A DNA stretch of 64,000 nucleotides from Candidatus Intricatilinea gracilis. Its GTDB lineage: Bacteria > Pseudomonadota > Gammaproteobacteria > Burkholderiales > Burkholderiaceae_C. This document shows positions 55,144 to 64,000 of the stretch, one piece after another. The notes under the pieces were generated by a model. That model ran no database searches and was not told the origin of the DNA. It saw nothing but the letters and a program-made list of their open reading frames with translations. Location of the stretch: positions 992,001-1,056,000 of the forward strand of contig JADJDQ010000021.1 of NCBI GenBank assembly GCA_016702605.1, read 5' to 3'. The translations under genes and the position numbers were made by a program. Numbering within the stretch: the first letter of the stretch is position 1; the number at the start of each line of letters is the position of its first letter.

Positions 55144-56774
55144 ATGTTGGGATTGATACAAGACCATCCACTACTGATTTCGAGCCTGATCGATCATGCG
55201 GCGCGGCACCACGCCGAGGGTGAAATCGTCTCGCGCCGGGTCGAAGGTGACCTGCACCGCTACACCTACGCGCCGACGCGGCGGGGCGATCACGCCAGGT
55301 GGCCAATGCGCTCGACCGACTCGGCCTGGCCGCAGGTGACCGGGTCGCCACACTGGCCTGGAACGGCTACCGCCACTTCGAGCTCTACTTCGGTGTCACC
55401 GGCAGTGGTCGCGTGGTGCACACCATCAACCCGCGCCTGGCGCCAGACCAGGTGGCCTGGATCGCCAACGACGCTGAAGACCAGGTGTTGTGCTTCGACA
55501 TGACCTTCTTGCCCATCGTCAAGGCGGTGTGGAGCAAGTGCAGCACGGTCAAACATTGGGTGGCCCTGTGCGACGCCGACAAGTTGCCGGCCGACACCGG
55601 CATCCCCGGCCTGGTCTCGTACGAGGCCTGGATCGGCCGCGAGCCCGTCGGCTACGCGTGGCCCCAACTCGACGAACGCTGCGCCGCAGCACTTTGCTAC
55701 ACCAGCGGCACGACAGGCAACCCCAAGGGCGCGCTGTACAGCCACCGCTCCACGCTGCTGCACACCTTTGCCGTGTCGATGCCCGACGCACTCAGCCTGT
55801 CGGCCAGCGACACCATCCTGCCGGTGGTGCCCATGTTCCACGTCAACGCATGGGGCCTGCCGTATGCGGCGGCGATGACCGGTGCCAAGCTGGTCTTCCC
55901 GGGTGGCGCACTCGACGGCAAGTCGGTCTACGAGCTGATCGAAGGTGAAAACGTCACCATGGCCGCCGGTGTGCCCACCGTGTGGCTGGGACTGCTCAAC
56001 CACATGGCCGAGGTGGGGGGCAAGTTCGCCAGCATGCGCCGCACGGTGATCGGTGGGTCGGCCTGCCCGCCGGCCATGATCCGCACCTTCAAGGAGAAGT
56101 ACGACGTCACCGTGCTGCACGCCTGGGGCATGACCGAGATGTCGCCGGTCGGCACGGTCGGCACACTCAAGCTGCAGCAAAGCCGCTTGCCGCTGGACGA
56201 CCGCCTTGCCATCATGGGCAAGCAGGGCCGCGCGGTGTACGGCGTCGACATGAAGATCGTCGACGGCGAAGGCCGTGAGTTGCCCTGGGACGGCAAATCG
56301 GCCGGCGACCTGCTGGTCAAGGGCCCGTGGATCATCTCGCAGTACTTCAAGGCGGCTGGCGGCGATCCGCTGGTCGACGGCTGGTTCCCCACCGGCGACG
56401 TCGCCACCATCGACGCCGACGGTTTCATGCAGATCACCGACCGCAGCAAGGACGTCATCAAGTCCGGTGGTGAGTGGATCAGCTCGATCGACGTCGAGAA
56501 CATTGCCATGGCCCACCCGGGTGTGGCCATGGCCGCGTGTATCGGCATCACCCACCCGAAGTGGGATGAACGCCCGGTGCTGGTGGTGGTGCGGCGCGCC
56601 GGCACCAATGTCACGGCCGCCGAGTTGCGCGCCTTCTACGAAGGCAAGATCGCCAAGTGGCAGGTGCCGGACGACGTCGTCTTCGTCGACGCCATTCCGC
56701 TGGGCGCCACCGGCAAGATGCAGAAGGTCAAGCTGCGCGAGCAGTTCAAGGGCTACGTGCTGCCGGGGGCGTGA
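55144..56774 (+). pseudogene. Fatty acyl-CoA ligase (AMP-binding), broken by a frameshift near codon 42
   Basis: The first 42 codons from the ATG at 55144 (MLGLIQDHPLLISSLI, EIVSRRVEGDLHRYTY) are in one frame and the remaining 500 in another. Removing an extra GC at 55270-55271 (TAC-GC-GCC-GAC) restores one continuous 542-residue protein of normal family length. Otherwise it is intact: YTSGTTGNPKGALYSHRS, GWFPTGDVATID, DRSKDVIKSGGEWIS and the catalytic Lys in GATGKMQKVKL. The family activates medium- or long-chain acids as acyl-CoA via acyl-AMP. Either the strain carries a recent mutation or the assembly has an error. An internal GTG at 55299 could start a shortened protein lacking the N-terminus. 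Confidence 0.85.
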
Positions 56775-56796
56775 ACCACCTGCGCGTGTGTGCCAG

Positions 56797-56814
56797 GGGG
56801 TGGGTTATCACCCC
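56797..56814 (+). repeat. GC-rich hairpin after the acyl-CoA ligase
   Basis: GGGGTG (56797-56802) pairs with CACCCC (56809-56814) over a 6-nt loop, 22 bp after the stop. No T-run follows, so it is at best a weak terminator or a leader structure of the next gene. Confidence 0.3.
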
Positions 56815-57002
56815 TGCACATGCGGGTGTTGTCGTTTGGGTGACAGGGGCTAGTGGTAGTCCCTGAGCCTGAGACGCGCAGCTTCCGATAACTTCCGCGA
56901 CGCCCTGATCCAAGCCCGAGCCGGACCCATCCGGCCACGGGTCGAGTCCGACGCCGACCCTCGGATCAGCACACCACCGCCCAACGAGGCCAGGAGACCA
57001 GC

Positions 57003-58259
57003 ATGAAGTTCGACCCCCCCCGTCAATTCACGACCCCTTGCAAGCTCGCCGCCGCAGCTGCCCTGTCACTGCTCAGCCTGGGCGTACATGCCCAGAAGGG
57101 CGAAACCGTCAAGATCGGCTGGATCGATCCACTGTCCGGGCCGTTTGCCAACATCGGCCAGAACAGCTTGCGTACCTTCCAGTTCGTTGCCGACGAGCTG
57201 AACAAGTCCAACCCGGCCGGCGTGAAGATCGAAGTGGTGGCCTTCGACAACAAGGCTTCGCCGCAAGAGAGCCTCACGGTGCTCAAGGCCGCCATCGACC
57301 AGGGCATCCGTTACGTCACCCAGGGCAATGGCTCGGGTGCGGCCGGCGCCATCATCGATGCCATCAACAAGCACAATGAACGCAACCCGGGCAGCGAGGT
57401 GGTGTTCTTCAACAACGCCGCGGTCGACCCCGATCTGACCAACACCAAGTGCAGCTTCTGGCATTTCCGCTTCGACGCCGACACGTCGATGAAGATGGAA
57501 GCCCTGACCTCGTACATGAAAGACGAGAAGGCGGTCAAGAAGGTCTTCCTGATCAACCAGAACTATGCACACGGCCATCAGGTGGCCAAGTACTTCAAGG
57601 AAGCACTGGCGCGCAAACGCCCCGACGTGACGATCGCTGGCGAAGACCTGCATCCGATCGGCTCGGTACGTGACTTCGCGCCCTACATCGCCAAGATCAA
57701 GCAGTCGGGGGCCGACAGCGTGGTCACGGGCAACTGGGGCACCGACCTGTCGCTGCTCGTCAAGGCTGCCAAGGATTCGGGCCTGGACGTCAACTTCTAT
57801 ACCTACTACGCCGGTGCCAATGGCACCCCCACGGCCATCGGCAACTCGATGGAAGGCAAGGTCAAGTTCGTCTACATCGGTCACCCCAATATCCCGTCGC
57901 TGGCCAAGTGGGAGGCCGACTTCAAGGCCAAGACCAAGGAAGACCTGTCGCTGCTGTCCACGCTGCACGTGCTGCCTGCACTGGTCAACGGCATGGCCAA
58001 GGCCAAGTCGACTGACCCGGTCAAGGTGGCCAAGGCGATGGAAGGGCTCGAATTCAAGAGCTTCAGCGGTGACGTCACCATCCGCGCCACCGACCATCAA
58101 CTGCAGCAGCCGCTCTACATCGCGACCTGGACCAAGCTCAGCGACCCCAAGAAGCAGATCAACGTCGAAGGCACCGGCTTCACCTGGGTCGAGAACAAGA
58201 AGTTCGAGCCCTATGTGTCGAGCACGCCCACGTCCTGCCAGATGAAACGGCCCAGCTGA
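57003..58259 (+). CDS. Branched-chain amino acid-type ABC transporter substrate-binding protein
   Basis: This is a periplasmic type I receptor of the LivK/urea family, 418 residues. A signal peptide (LAAAAALSLLSLGVHAQ) precedes the mature domain beginning with VKIGWIDPLSGPFANIGQNSL, the typical first strand and loop. The middle motif KVFLINQNYAHGHQVAKYFKEAL is also typical. The AGGAG at 56991-56995 supports the ATG at 57003. A strong terminator (58353-58378) separates it from the permease genes, so the receptor should be made in excess. The ligand cannot be read; placement beside an acyl-CoA ligase and a beta-oxidation gene leaves non-amino-acid ligands possible. Confidence 0.92.
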   Translation: MKFDPPRQFTTPCKLAAAAALSLLSLGVHAQKGETVKIGWIDPLSGPFANIGQNSLRTFQFVADELNKSNPAGVKIEVVAFDNKASPQESLTVLKAAIDQGIRYVTQGNGSGAAGAIIDAINKHNERNPGSEVVFFNNAAVDPDLTNTKCSFWHFRFDADTSMKMEALTSYMKDEKAVKKVFLINQNYAHGHQVAKYFKEALARKRPDVTIAGEDLHPIGSVRDFAPYIAKIKQSGADSVVTGNWGTDLSLLVKAAKDSGLDVNFYTYYAGANGTPTAIGNSMEGKVKFVYIGHPNIPSLAKWEADFKAKTKEDLSLLSTLHVLPALVNGMAKAKSTDPVKVAKAMEGLEFKSFSGDVTIRATDHQLQQPLYIATWTKLSDPKKQINVEGTGFTWVENKKFEPYVSSTPTSCQMKRPS

Positions 58260-58352
58260 CCTTCTGGCCGCTCGCAGGCCATCGGCATGCGTGTGGCCAG
58301 CACATCACGGGGCTTGCCCCACCAGCCATGCAGTTGCGGGGTGGCCTCAGCC

Positions 58353-58378
58353 AGTCCGCCTGCGTGCGGACTTTTTTA
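58353..58378 (+). terminator. Terminator/attenuator between receptor and permease genes
   Basis: AGTCCGC (58353-58359) pairs with GCGGACT (58366-58372) over a 6-nt loop, and a T-run (58372-58377) follows. It lies 94 bp after the receptor stop and immediately before the permease gene. Partial read-through would give more receptor than membrane subunits. Confidence 0.85.
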
Positions 58379-58430
58379 ATGCGTGCAGCACGCTAGTCCG
58401 TCCCTTCCACCATCGCCGCGCCCCACTGAA

Positions 58431-59384
58431 GTGACCCTCGAAGCCTTCGTCATCTCGCTGCTCAACGGCGTGAGCTACGGCCTGCTGCTGTTCATGCTCA
58501 GCTCGGGCCTGACCCTCATCTTCAGCATGATGGGTGTGCTCAACTTCGCCCACGCCAGCTTCTACATGATCGGAGCCTACGTGGGGTATTCGGTCTCGGG
58601 ACTGGTCGGTTTCTGGCCGGCGCTTGTGCTGGCACCGCTGGTGGTGGGTGTGATGGGGGCGGCCTTCGAGCGTTTTGCGCTGCGCCGGGTGCACAAGTTC
58701 GGCCATGTGCCCGAACTGCTCATCACCTTCGGCTTGTCGTTCGTCGTGCTCGAACTGGTGCAACTGGTGTGGGGCCGCTCGTCCGTGCCCTACGCCTTGC
58801 CCAGCCAGCTCGAAGGCCCGCTGTTCACGCTGTTCCAGACCCAGTTCCCGCGCTCGCGCGCCTTCATCATGCTGCTGTCGCTGGGCATGTTGCTGTCGTT
58901 GTGGCTGCTGCTCACGCGCACCCGTGTCGGCCTGGTGATCCAGGCGGCACTCACCCATCCCGAGATGGTCGAGTCCCTGGGCCACAACGTGCCCCGCGTC
59001 TTCATGGGTGTGTTCGGTGGTGGGGCCGCACTGGCCGGACTGGCCGGGGTGATCGGTGGCAACACCTACGTCACCGAACCCGGCATGGCGCAGGGTGTCG
59101 GCGCGATCATTTTCGTGGTGGTGGTGGTGGGCGGCATGGGCTCGCTGGCCGGTGCCTTCCTGGCGTCGCTGCTGATCGGCTTGCTGCAGAACTTTGCCGT
59201 GGCCATCGACTACTCGACGCTCGACCTGCTCGCGAGCCTGAACCGGCCCGCCGGGCCCGAGACCTTCGGTTATGCCCTGCTCAAACTCAAGGTGTCGCAG
59301 ATTGCGCCCATCCTGCCCTACATGTTGCTGGTGCTCATGCTCATCGTGCGCCCCAAGGGTCTGCTCGGTACACGCGAGGACTGA
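58431..59384 (+). CDS. Branched-chain amino acid-type ABC permease (LivH-like)
   Basis: This is an inner-membrane channel subunit with about eight helices. From the GTG at 58431 the product starts with TLEAFVISLLNGVSYGLLLFM and has 317 residues; an earlier GTG at 58383 would add 16 hydrophilic residues. The LivH motifs MMGVLNFAHASFYMIGAY and GGMGSLAGAFLASLLIGLLQ are clear. It starts a tight four-gene set (gaps 3, -4 and 5 bp) and lies just behind the terminator. Confidence 0.92.
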   Translation: MTLEAFVISLLNGVSYGLLLFMLSSGLTLIFSMMGVLNFAHASFYMIGAYVGYSVSGLVGFWPALVLAPLVVGVMGAAFERFALRRVHKFGHVPELLITFGLSFVVLELVQLVWGRSSVPYALPSQLEGPLFTLFQTQFPRSRAFIMLLSLGMLLSLWLLLTRTRVGLVIQAALTHPEMVESLGHNVPRVFMGVFGGGAALAGLAGVIGGNTYVTEPGMAQGVGAIIFVVVVVGGMGSLAGAFLASLLIGLLQNFAVAIDYSTLDLLASLNRPAGPETFGYALLKLKVSQIAPILPYMLLVLMLIVRPKGLLGTRED

Positions 59385-59387
59385 GCC

Positions 59388-60731
59388 ATGACCACATCCA
59401 CCCATCCGGCCGGCACTGCCACCACGGTGGCACCCCATGTGCCCACCGAGTACTACCGCTTCAAGCCCTACAACGTCTCGCGCTTTGTTCTCTGGGGCTT
59501 GTTCGCCCTGGTGCTTGCGGCGGCGCCCAAGCTGTTCACGTCTAGCCTGTCGCTCACCATCCTGTCGCAGTTCGGCACCGTGATCATCGTGTGCCTGAGC
59601 TACAACCTGCTGCTCGGACAAGGCGGCATGCTGAGCTTCGGCCACGCCGTGTACACCGGCCTGGGCTCGTTCTTTGCCGTGCATGCGATGAACCTGGCAT
59701 CGAGTGGTGCGGTCAACGTGCCACTCACCGCCGTGCCGCTGGTCGGCGGCATGGCCGGCTTGCTGGTGGCTTTTGTGCTGGGTTATCCGTCGACCAAGAA
59801 GGCCGGTACACCGTTCGCCATGATCACGCTGGGTGTAGGTGAACTGGTGCTGGCCATGGCGCTGATGTTCCCCGAGTTCTTCGGCGGCGAAGGCGGCATC
59901 ACCACCAACCGGGTCTACGGTGACAAGCTGCTGGGCTGGACCTTCGGCCCGCAGATCCAGGTCTACTACCTGATCGCCATCTATTGCTTCGTCTGCACCG
60001 CGGCCATGTTTGCCTTCACGCGCACGCCGCTCGGGCGCATGCTCAATGCCGTGCGCGACAACCCCGAGCGGGTCGAATACATCGGCTACAGCACGCAGCG
60101 CATCCGCTACCTGGCCTTCATGATCTCGGGCTTCTTCGCCGGCATCGCCGGCGGGCTGGCGGCCATCAACTTCGAGATCGTCACCGCCGAGACGGTGAGC
60201 GGCGTGCGTTCGGGCGGCTACCTGCTGTTCACCTTCCTGGGCGGCGCGACCTTCTTCTTCGGCCCCATCATCGGCGCCGTCATGCTGGTGTTCGCCTTCG
60301 TGTTGTTGTCCGAGCTGACCAAGGCCTGGGCGCTGTACCTCGGCCTGGCCTTCGTGCTGATGGTGATGTTCGCGCCCGGTGGTGTGGCCAGCCTGCTGAT
60401 GATGAACCTGCGCGTTGCGGCCTTCGGCAAGCTGCGCCGGCTATGGACGGCCTATCTGGCGCTGGGTGCCCTGGGCATCAGCTTGCTGCTGGCGTTCTCG
60501 GCCATGGTCGAGATGGTGTTCAAGCTGCGTGAGTCGTCGGGTGCCGGCACCACCCTCAAGTTCGTCGCGTTCCAGATCGACGCCATGGGGGTCGAAAGCT
60601 GGTTCGGTGCAGGTTTCGTGCTGGTGGCATCAGCCTTCCTGTTCGAGATCGCGCGGCGCCACTTCGTGCGCGACTGGGGCGACACCCAGGCCGAGATCGC
60701 GAAGGAAATCAAGCGCCGGGAGGGCCTGTGA
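59388..60731 (+). CDS. Branched-chain amino acid-type ABC permease (LivM-like)
   Basis: The 447-residue protein carries the LivM core: YNLLLGQGGMLSFGHAVYTGLGSFFA, then GYPSTKKAGTPFAMITLGVGEL and the C-terminal TFLGGATFFFGPIIGAVMLVF. A C-terminal extension of about 75 residues includes two further hydrophobic segments and is not part of usual LivM proteins. The stop overlaps the livG-like GTG start by 4 bp. Confidence 0.92.
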   Translation: MTTSTHPAGTATTVAPHVPTEYYRFKPYNVSRFVLWGLFALVLAAAPKLFTSSLSLTILSQFGTVIIVCLSYNLLLGQGGMLSFGHAVYTGLGSFFAVHAMNLASSGAVNVPLTAVPLVGGMAGLLVAFVLGYPSTKKAGTPFAMITLGVGELVLAMALMFPEFFGGEGGITTNRVYGDKLLGWTFGPQIQVYYLIAIYCFVCTAAMFAFTRTPLGRMLNAVRDNPERVEYIGYSTQRIRYLAFMISGFFAGIAGGLAAINFEIVTAETVSGVRSGGYLLFTFLGGATFFFGPIIGAVMLVFAFVLLSELTKAWALYLGLAFVLMVMFAPGGVASLLMMNLRVAAFGKLRRLWTAYLALGALGISLLLAFSAMVEMVFKLRESSGAGTTLKFVAFQIDAMGVESWFGAGFVLVASAFLFEIARRHFVRDWGDTQAEIAKEIKRREGL

Positions 60732-61582
60732 CCATGGCCGACCAGGACAACACCCACACGGCTGATGCGGGCGCCTACGCGCTCGAACTGGTCGACCTGC
60801 GCAAGAGTTTCGGCAAGACCGAGATCATCCGTGGCACCACCCTGGCGGTGAAGCCGGGTGAACGGGTCGCCATCATCGGCCCCAACGGCGCGGGCAAGTC
60901 GACCCTGTTCAACCTGATCAGCGGGCGCTTTGCGCCGACCTCGGGTGAGATCCGCCTGAACGGCGCACGTATCGACGGTCTCAAGCCCTACGAGATCAAT
61001 CGCCGCGGCCTGTCGCGCAGCTTCCAGGTCAGCAACCTGTTCACACGTTTGTCGGTGTTCGAGAACGTGCGCTGCGCCGTGCTCTGGTCGCTGGGCTACC
61101 GCTACGCGTTCTGGAAGTTCCTGGCCGACCTTCGCGACGCTAACGACCGCGCCGAGGAGATCATCGAGATGATCCACCTCGACAAACGCCGCGATGTGCT
61201 GGCCATGAACCTCACCTATGCCGAACAACGCGCCCTCGAGATCGGCATCACCATCGCCGGTGGCTCGAACGTGGTGCTGCTGGACGAACCCACTGCCGGC
61301 ATGAGCAAGAGTGAAACCAAGCGCTTCGTGCAGCTCATCCGCGAGGTCACTGCGGGGCGCACGCTTCTGACGGTGGAGCACGACATGGGGGTGGTCTTCG
61401 GCCTGGCCGACCGCATCGCCGTGCTGGTGTACGGCGAGGTCATTGCCTTCGACACGCCCGAGGCGGTACGTGCCGATGCCCGGGTCAAGGAAGCCTACCT
61501 CGGCTCGGTGCTCGCCGATCAACAAGCCGCTGCGGCCGGTGTTGGTGCCGCAGCGCCGGCAACAGCAGGGCAGGGGGCCTGA
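60728..61582 (+). CDS. Branched-chain amino acid-type ABC ATPase (LivG-like)
   Basis: The 284-residue ATPase has Walker A GPNGAGKST and Walker B VVLLDEPTAGM, with the LivG-type region GLSRSFQVSNLFTRLSVFENV. The ABC signature reads LTYAEQRALEIG where LSYGEQ is usual: the Gly is replaced by Ala. GGAGG at 60718-60722 favours the GTG at 60728, which overlaps the permease stop; an ATG at 60734 is possible. A Gln/Ala-rich tail ends the protein. Confidence 0.93.
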   Translation: MTMADQDNTHTADAGAYALELVDLRKSFGKTEIIRGTTLAVKPGERVAIIGPNGAGKSTLFNLISGRFAPTSGEIRLNGARIDGLKPYEINRRGLSRSFQVSNLFTRLSVFENVRCAVLWSLGYRYAFWKFLADLRDANDRAEEIIEMIHLDKRRDVLAMNLTYAEQRALEIGITIAGGSNVVLLDEPTAGMSKSETKRFVQLIREVTAGRTLLTVEHDMGVVFGLADRIAVLVYGEVIAFDTPEAVRADARVKEAYLGSVLADQQAAAAGVGAAAPATAGQGA

Positions 61583-61587
61583 GCACC

Positions 61588-62283
61588 ATGCTCGAACTCG
61601 ACAAACTCAACGCCTTCTACGGCAAGAGCCATGTGCTGCACGGCGTGAGCTTCACCGTGGGTGAAGGCGAAATCGTCAGTCTGCTGGGGCGCAATGGCTC
61701 GGGGCGCTCGACCACGGTCAAGTCCATCATGGGCCTGGTGGATGGCGCCGGATCGATCCGCTTCAAGGGCCAGGAGATCCTGGGGCGCAAGGCCTACGAG
61801 ATCGCCCACCTTGGCATCGGCTACGTGCCCGAGAACCGCGACATCTTCCCCAAGCTCACGGTCGAACAAAACCTCATGCTGGGCCAGAAGACCGCGCGCA
61901 ACACGGGTCAGTGGAAGCTCGCCGACATGTACGGCATGTTCCCCCGTCTGAAGGAGCGCCAGCACACCGAGGCCGGTGTGCTCTCGGGCGGCGAGCAGCA
62001 GATGCTCACGCTGTGCCGCACGTTGATGGGCGACCCGCAGCTCATCATGATCGACGAGCCGACTGAAGGCCTGGCGCCCAAGATCGTCGAACTGGTGGCC
62101 GACTACCTGCGCGAGCTCAAGCGCCGCGGCCTGTCGGTGCTGCTGGTGGAGCAAAAACTCACCATCGCGCTCGAGGTGGCCGACCGCTGCCTTGTCATGG
62201 GACACGGCCAGATCGTCTTCGAAGGCACGGCCGATCAGCTGCGTGCCGATAGTTATGTCCGCAAGGAGTGGCTGGAGGTCTGA
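61588..62283 (+). CDS. Branched-chain amino acid-type ABC ATPase (LivF-like), variant Walker A
   Basis: The 231-residue ATPase has signature LSGGEQQMLTL, Walker B LIMIDEPTEGLAPKIVE and the H-loop-equivalent region LLVEQKL. Its Walker A reads GRNGSGRST: the invariant Lys is Arg40 (codon 61705-61707). I recall similar NGxGRST variants in LivF relatives of Burkholderiales, so this is probably a lineage trait rather than an error, but it may affect ATP hydrolysis. It completes the transporter operon with the LivG-like subunit 5 bp upstream. Confidence 0.93.
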   Translation: MLELDKLNAFYGKSHVLHGVSFTVGEGEIVSLLGRNGSGRSTTVKSIMGLVDGAGSIRFKGQEILGRKAYEIAHLGIGYVPENRDIFPKLTVEQNLMLGQKTARNTGQWKLADMYGMFPRLKERQHTEAGVLSGGEQQMLTLCRTLMGDPQLIMIDEPTEGLAPKIVELVADYLRELKRRGLSVLLVEQKLTIALEVADRCLVMGHGQIVFEGTADQLRADSYVRKEWLEV

Positions 62284-62368
62284 ACGCCGCCGCGCCTCGT
62301 TGTTTCGGGTAAACCCGAGGGCGTACTTGTCGCCGCTGGGACAAGCTGCACACTCTGCCGTTTTCTAG

Positions 62369-62388
62369 AATCGAACGATCGTTCGTTT
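62369..62388. promoter_or_regulatory. TetR-type palindromic operator upstream of the beta-oxidation gene
   Basis: CGAACGATCGTTCG (62372-62385) is a perfect 14-bp palindrome. With the flanking AA and TT it extends to 20 bp with one mismatched pair (T/T). It lies 86 bp upstream of the hydratase/dehydrogenase ATG. Regulators of fatty-acid degradation in proteobacteria are often TetR-family and bind such sites; none is encoded in the window. Confidence 0.6.
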
Positions 62389-62473
62389 TTCTGCCGACGC
62401 GTGATTCGCCCCCGGTGGCACGCGTGGCTTCCAGATCCCCACAGGATCCCCTCAGGAACAGCAAGGAGCCTCC

Positions 62474-64000
<1,527 letters not shown>

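Overview
The window is a high-GC, gene-dense piece of a Gram-negative chromosome. Its gene content and order point to a betaproteobacterium of the order Burkholderiales, probably the Comamonadaceae / Leptothrix-Rubrivivax neighbourhood. Pointers are the alaA-hom-thrC-mobB-moeA-moaD-moaE-clpB run, the msrB-yciB-bolA-ppiC run, an egtB/egtD ergothioneine pair, a five-gene branched-chain amino-acid type ABC system and a PEP-CTERM protein. That placement is inference from gene order; no rRNA or marker comparison was possible. I see no tRNA, rRNA, CRISPR array, insertion sequence, integrase or phage gene. The window looks like ordinary chromosome with a few accessory patches.

Layout. 1-1.9 kb: the start of a membrane sensor gene (cut by the left edge) diverges from an OmpR-type response regulator. 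2.1-4.0 kb: tadA and an LD-carboxypeptidase. 4.2-13.0 kb: a peptide ABC importer (lipoprotein receptor, two permeases, a double ATPase) followed by an exported M3 peptidase, probably one peptide-uptake operon, with a perfect 18-bp palindrome in front. 13.0-15.9 kb (minus strand): PhoH-type PIN-ATPase, peroxiredoxin Bcp and an Mth938-domain protein. 16.1-26.3 kb (plus strand): alanine aminotransferase, homoserine/threonine synthesis, molybdopterin cofactor genes, the fluoride channel crcB, and clpB behind a heat-shock-like promoter.

26.3-32.5 kb is the most unusual part. NAD-synthesis genes nadB and nadA lie on opposite strands with a small ComFB-family gene between them. Outside them lie two diverged paralogues (474 and 472 aa) with the same architecture: an unrecognised N-terminal domain, a low-complexity linker and a C-terminal Roadblock/LC7-like domain. 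I do not know a described function for them.

32.9-38.6 kb: an MFS transporter translationally coupled to a thiamine-diphosphate enzyme, a possible 47-codon ORF, dsbD and rraA. 38.6-41.1 kb: serB, a PEP-CTERM leishmanolysin-like metalloprotease and a small exported protein. 41.2-45.9 kb: mfd and ispD, divergent. 46.0-52.5 kb: thioesterase / MarR regulator / MFS transporter, the ergothioneine genes, and a DUF1624 membrane protein. 52.6-54.9 kb: msrB-yciB-bolA-ppiC. 55.1-64 kb: an acyl-CoA ligase broken by a 2-nt insertion, a complete branched-chain amino-acid type ABC transporter, and the first two thirds of a FadB/FadJ-like beta-oxidation enzyme behind a near-perfect TetR-type palindrome.
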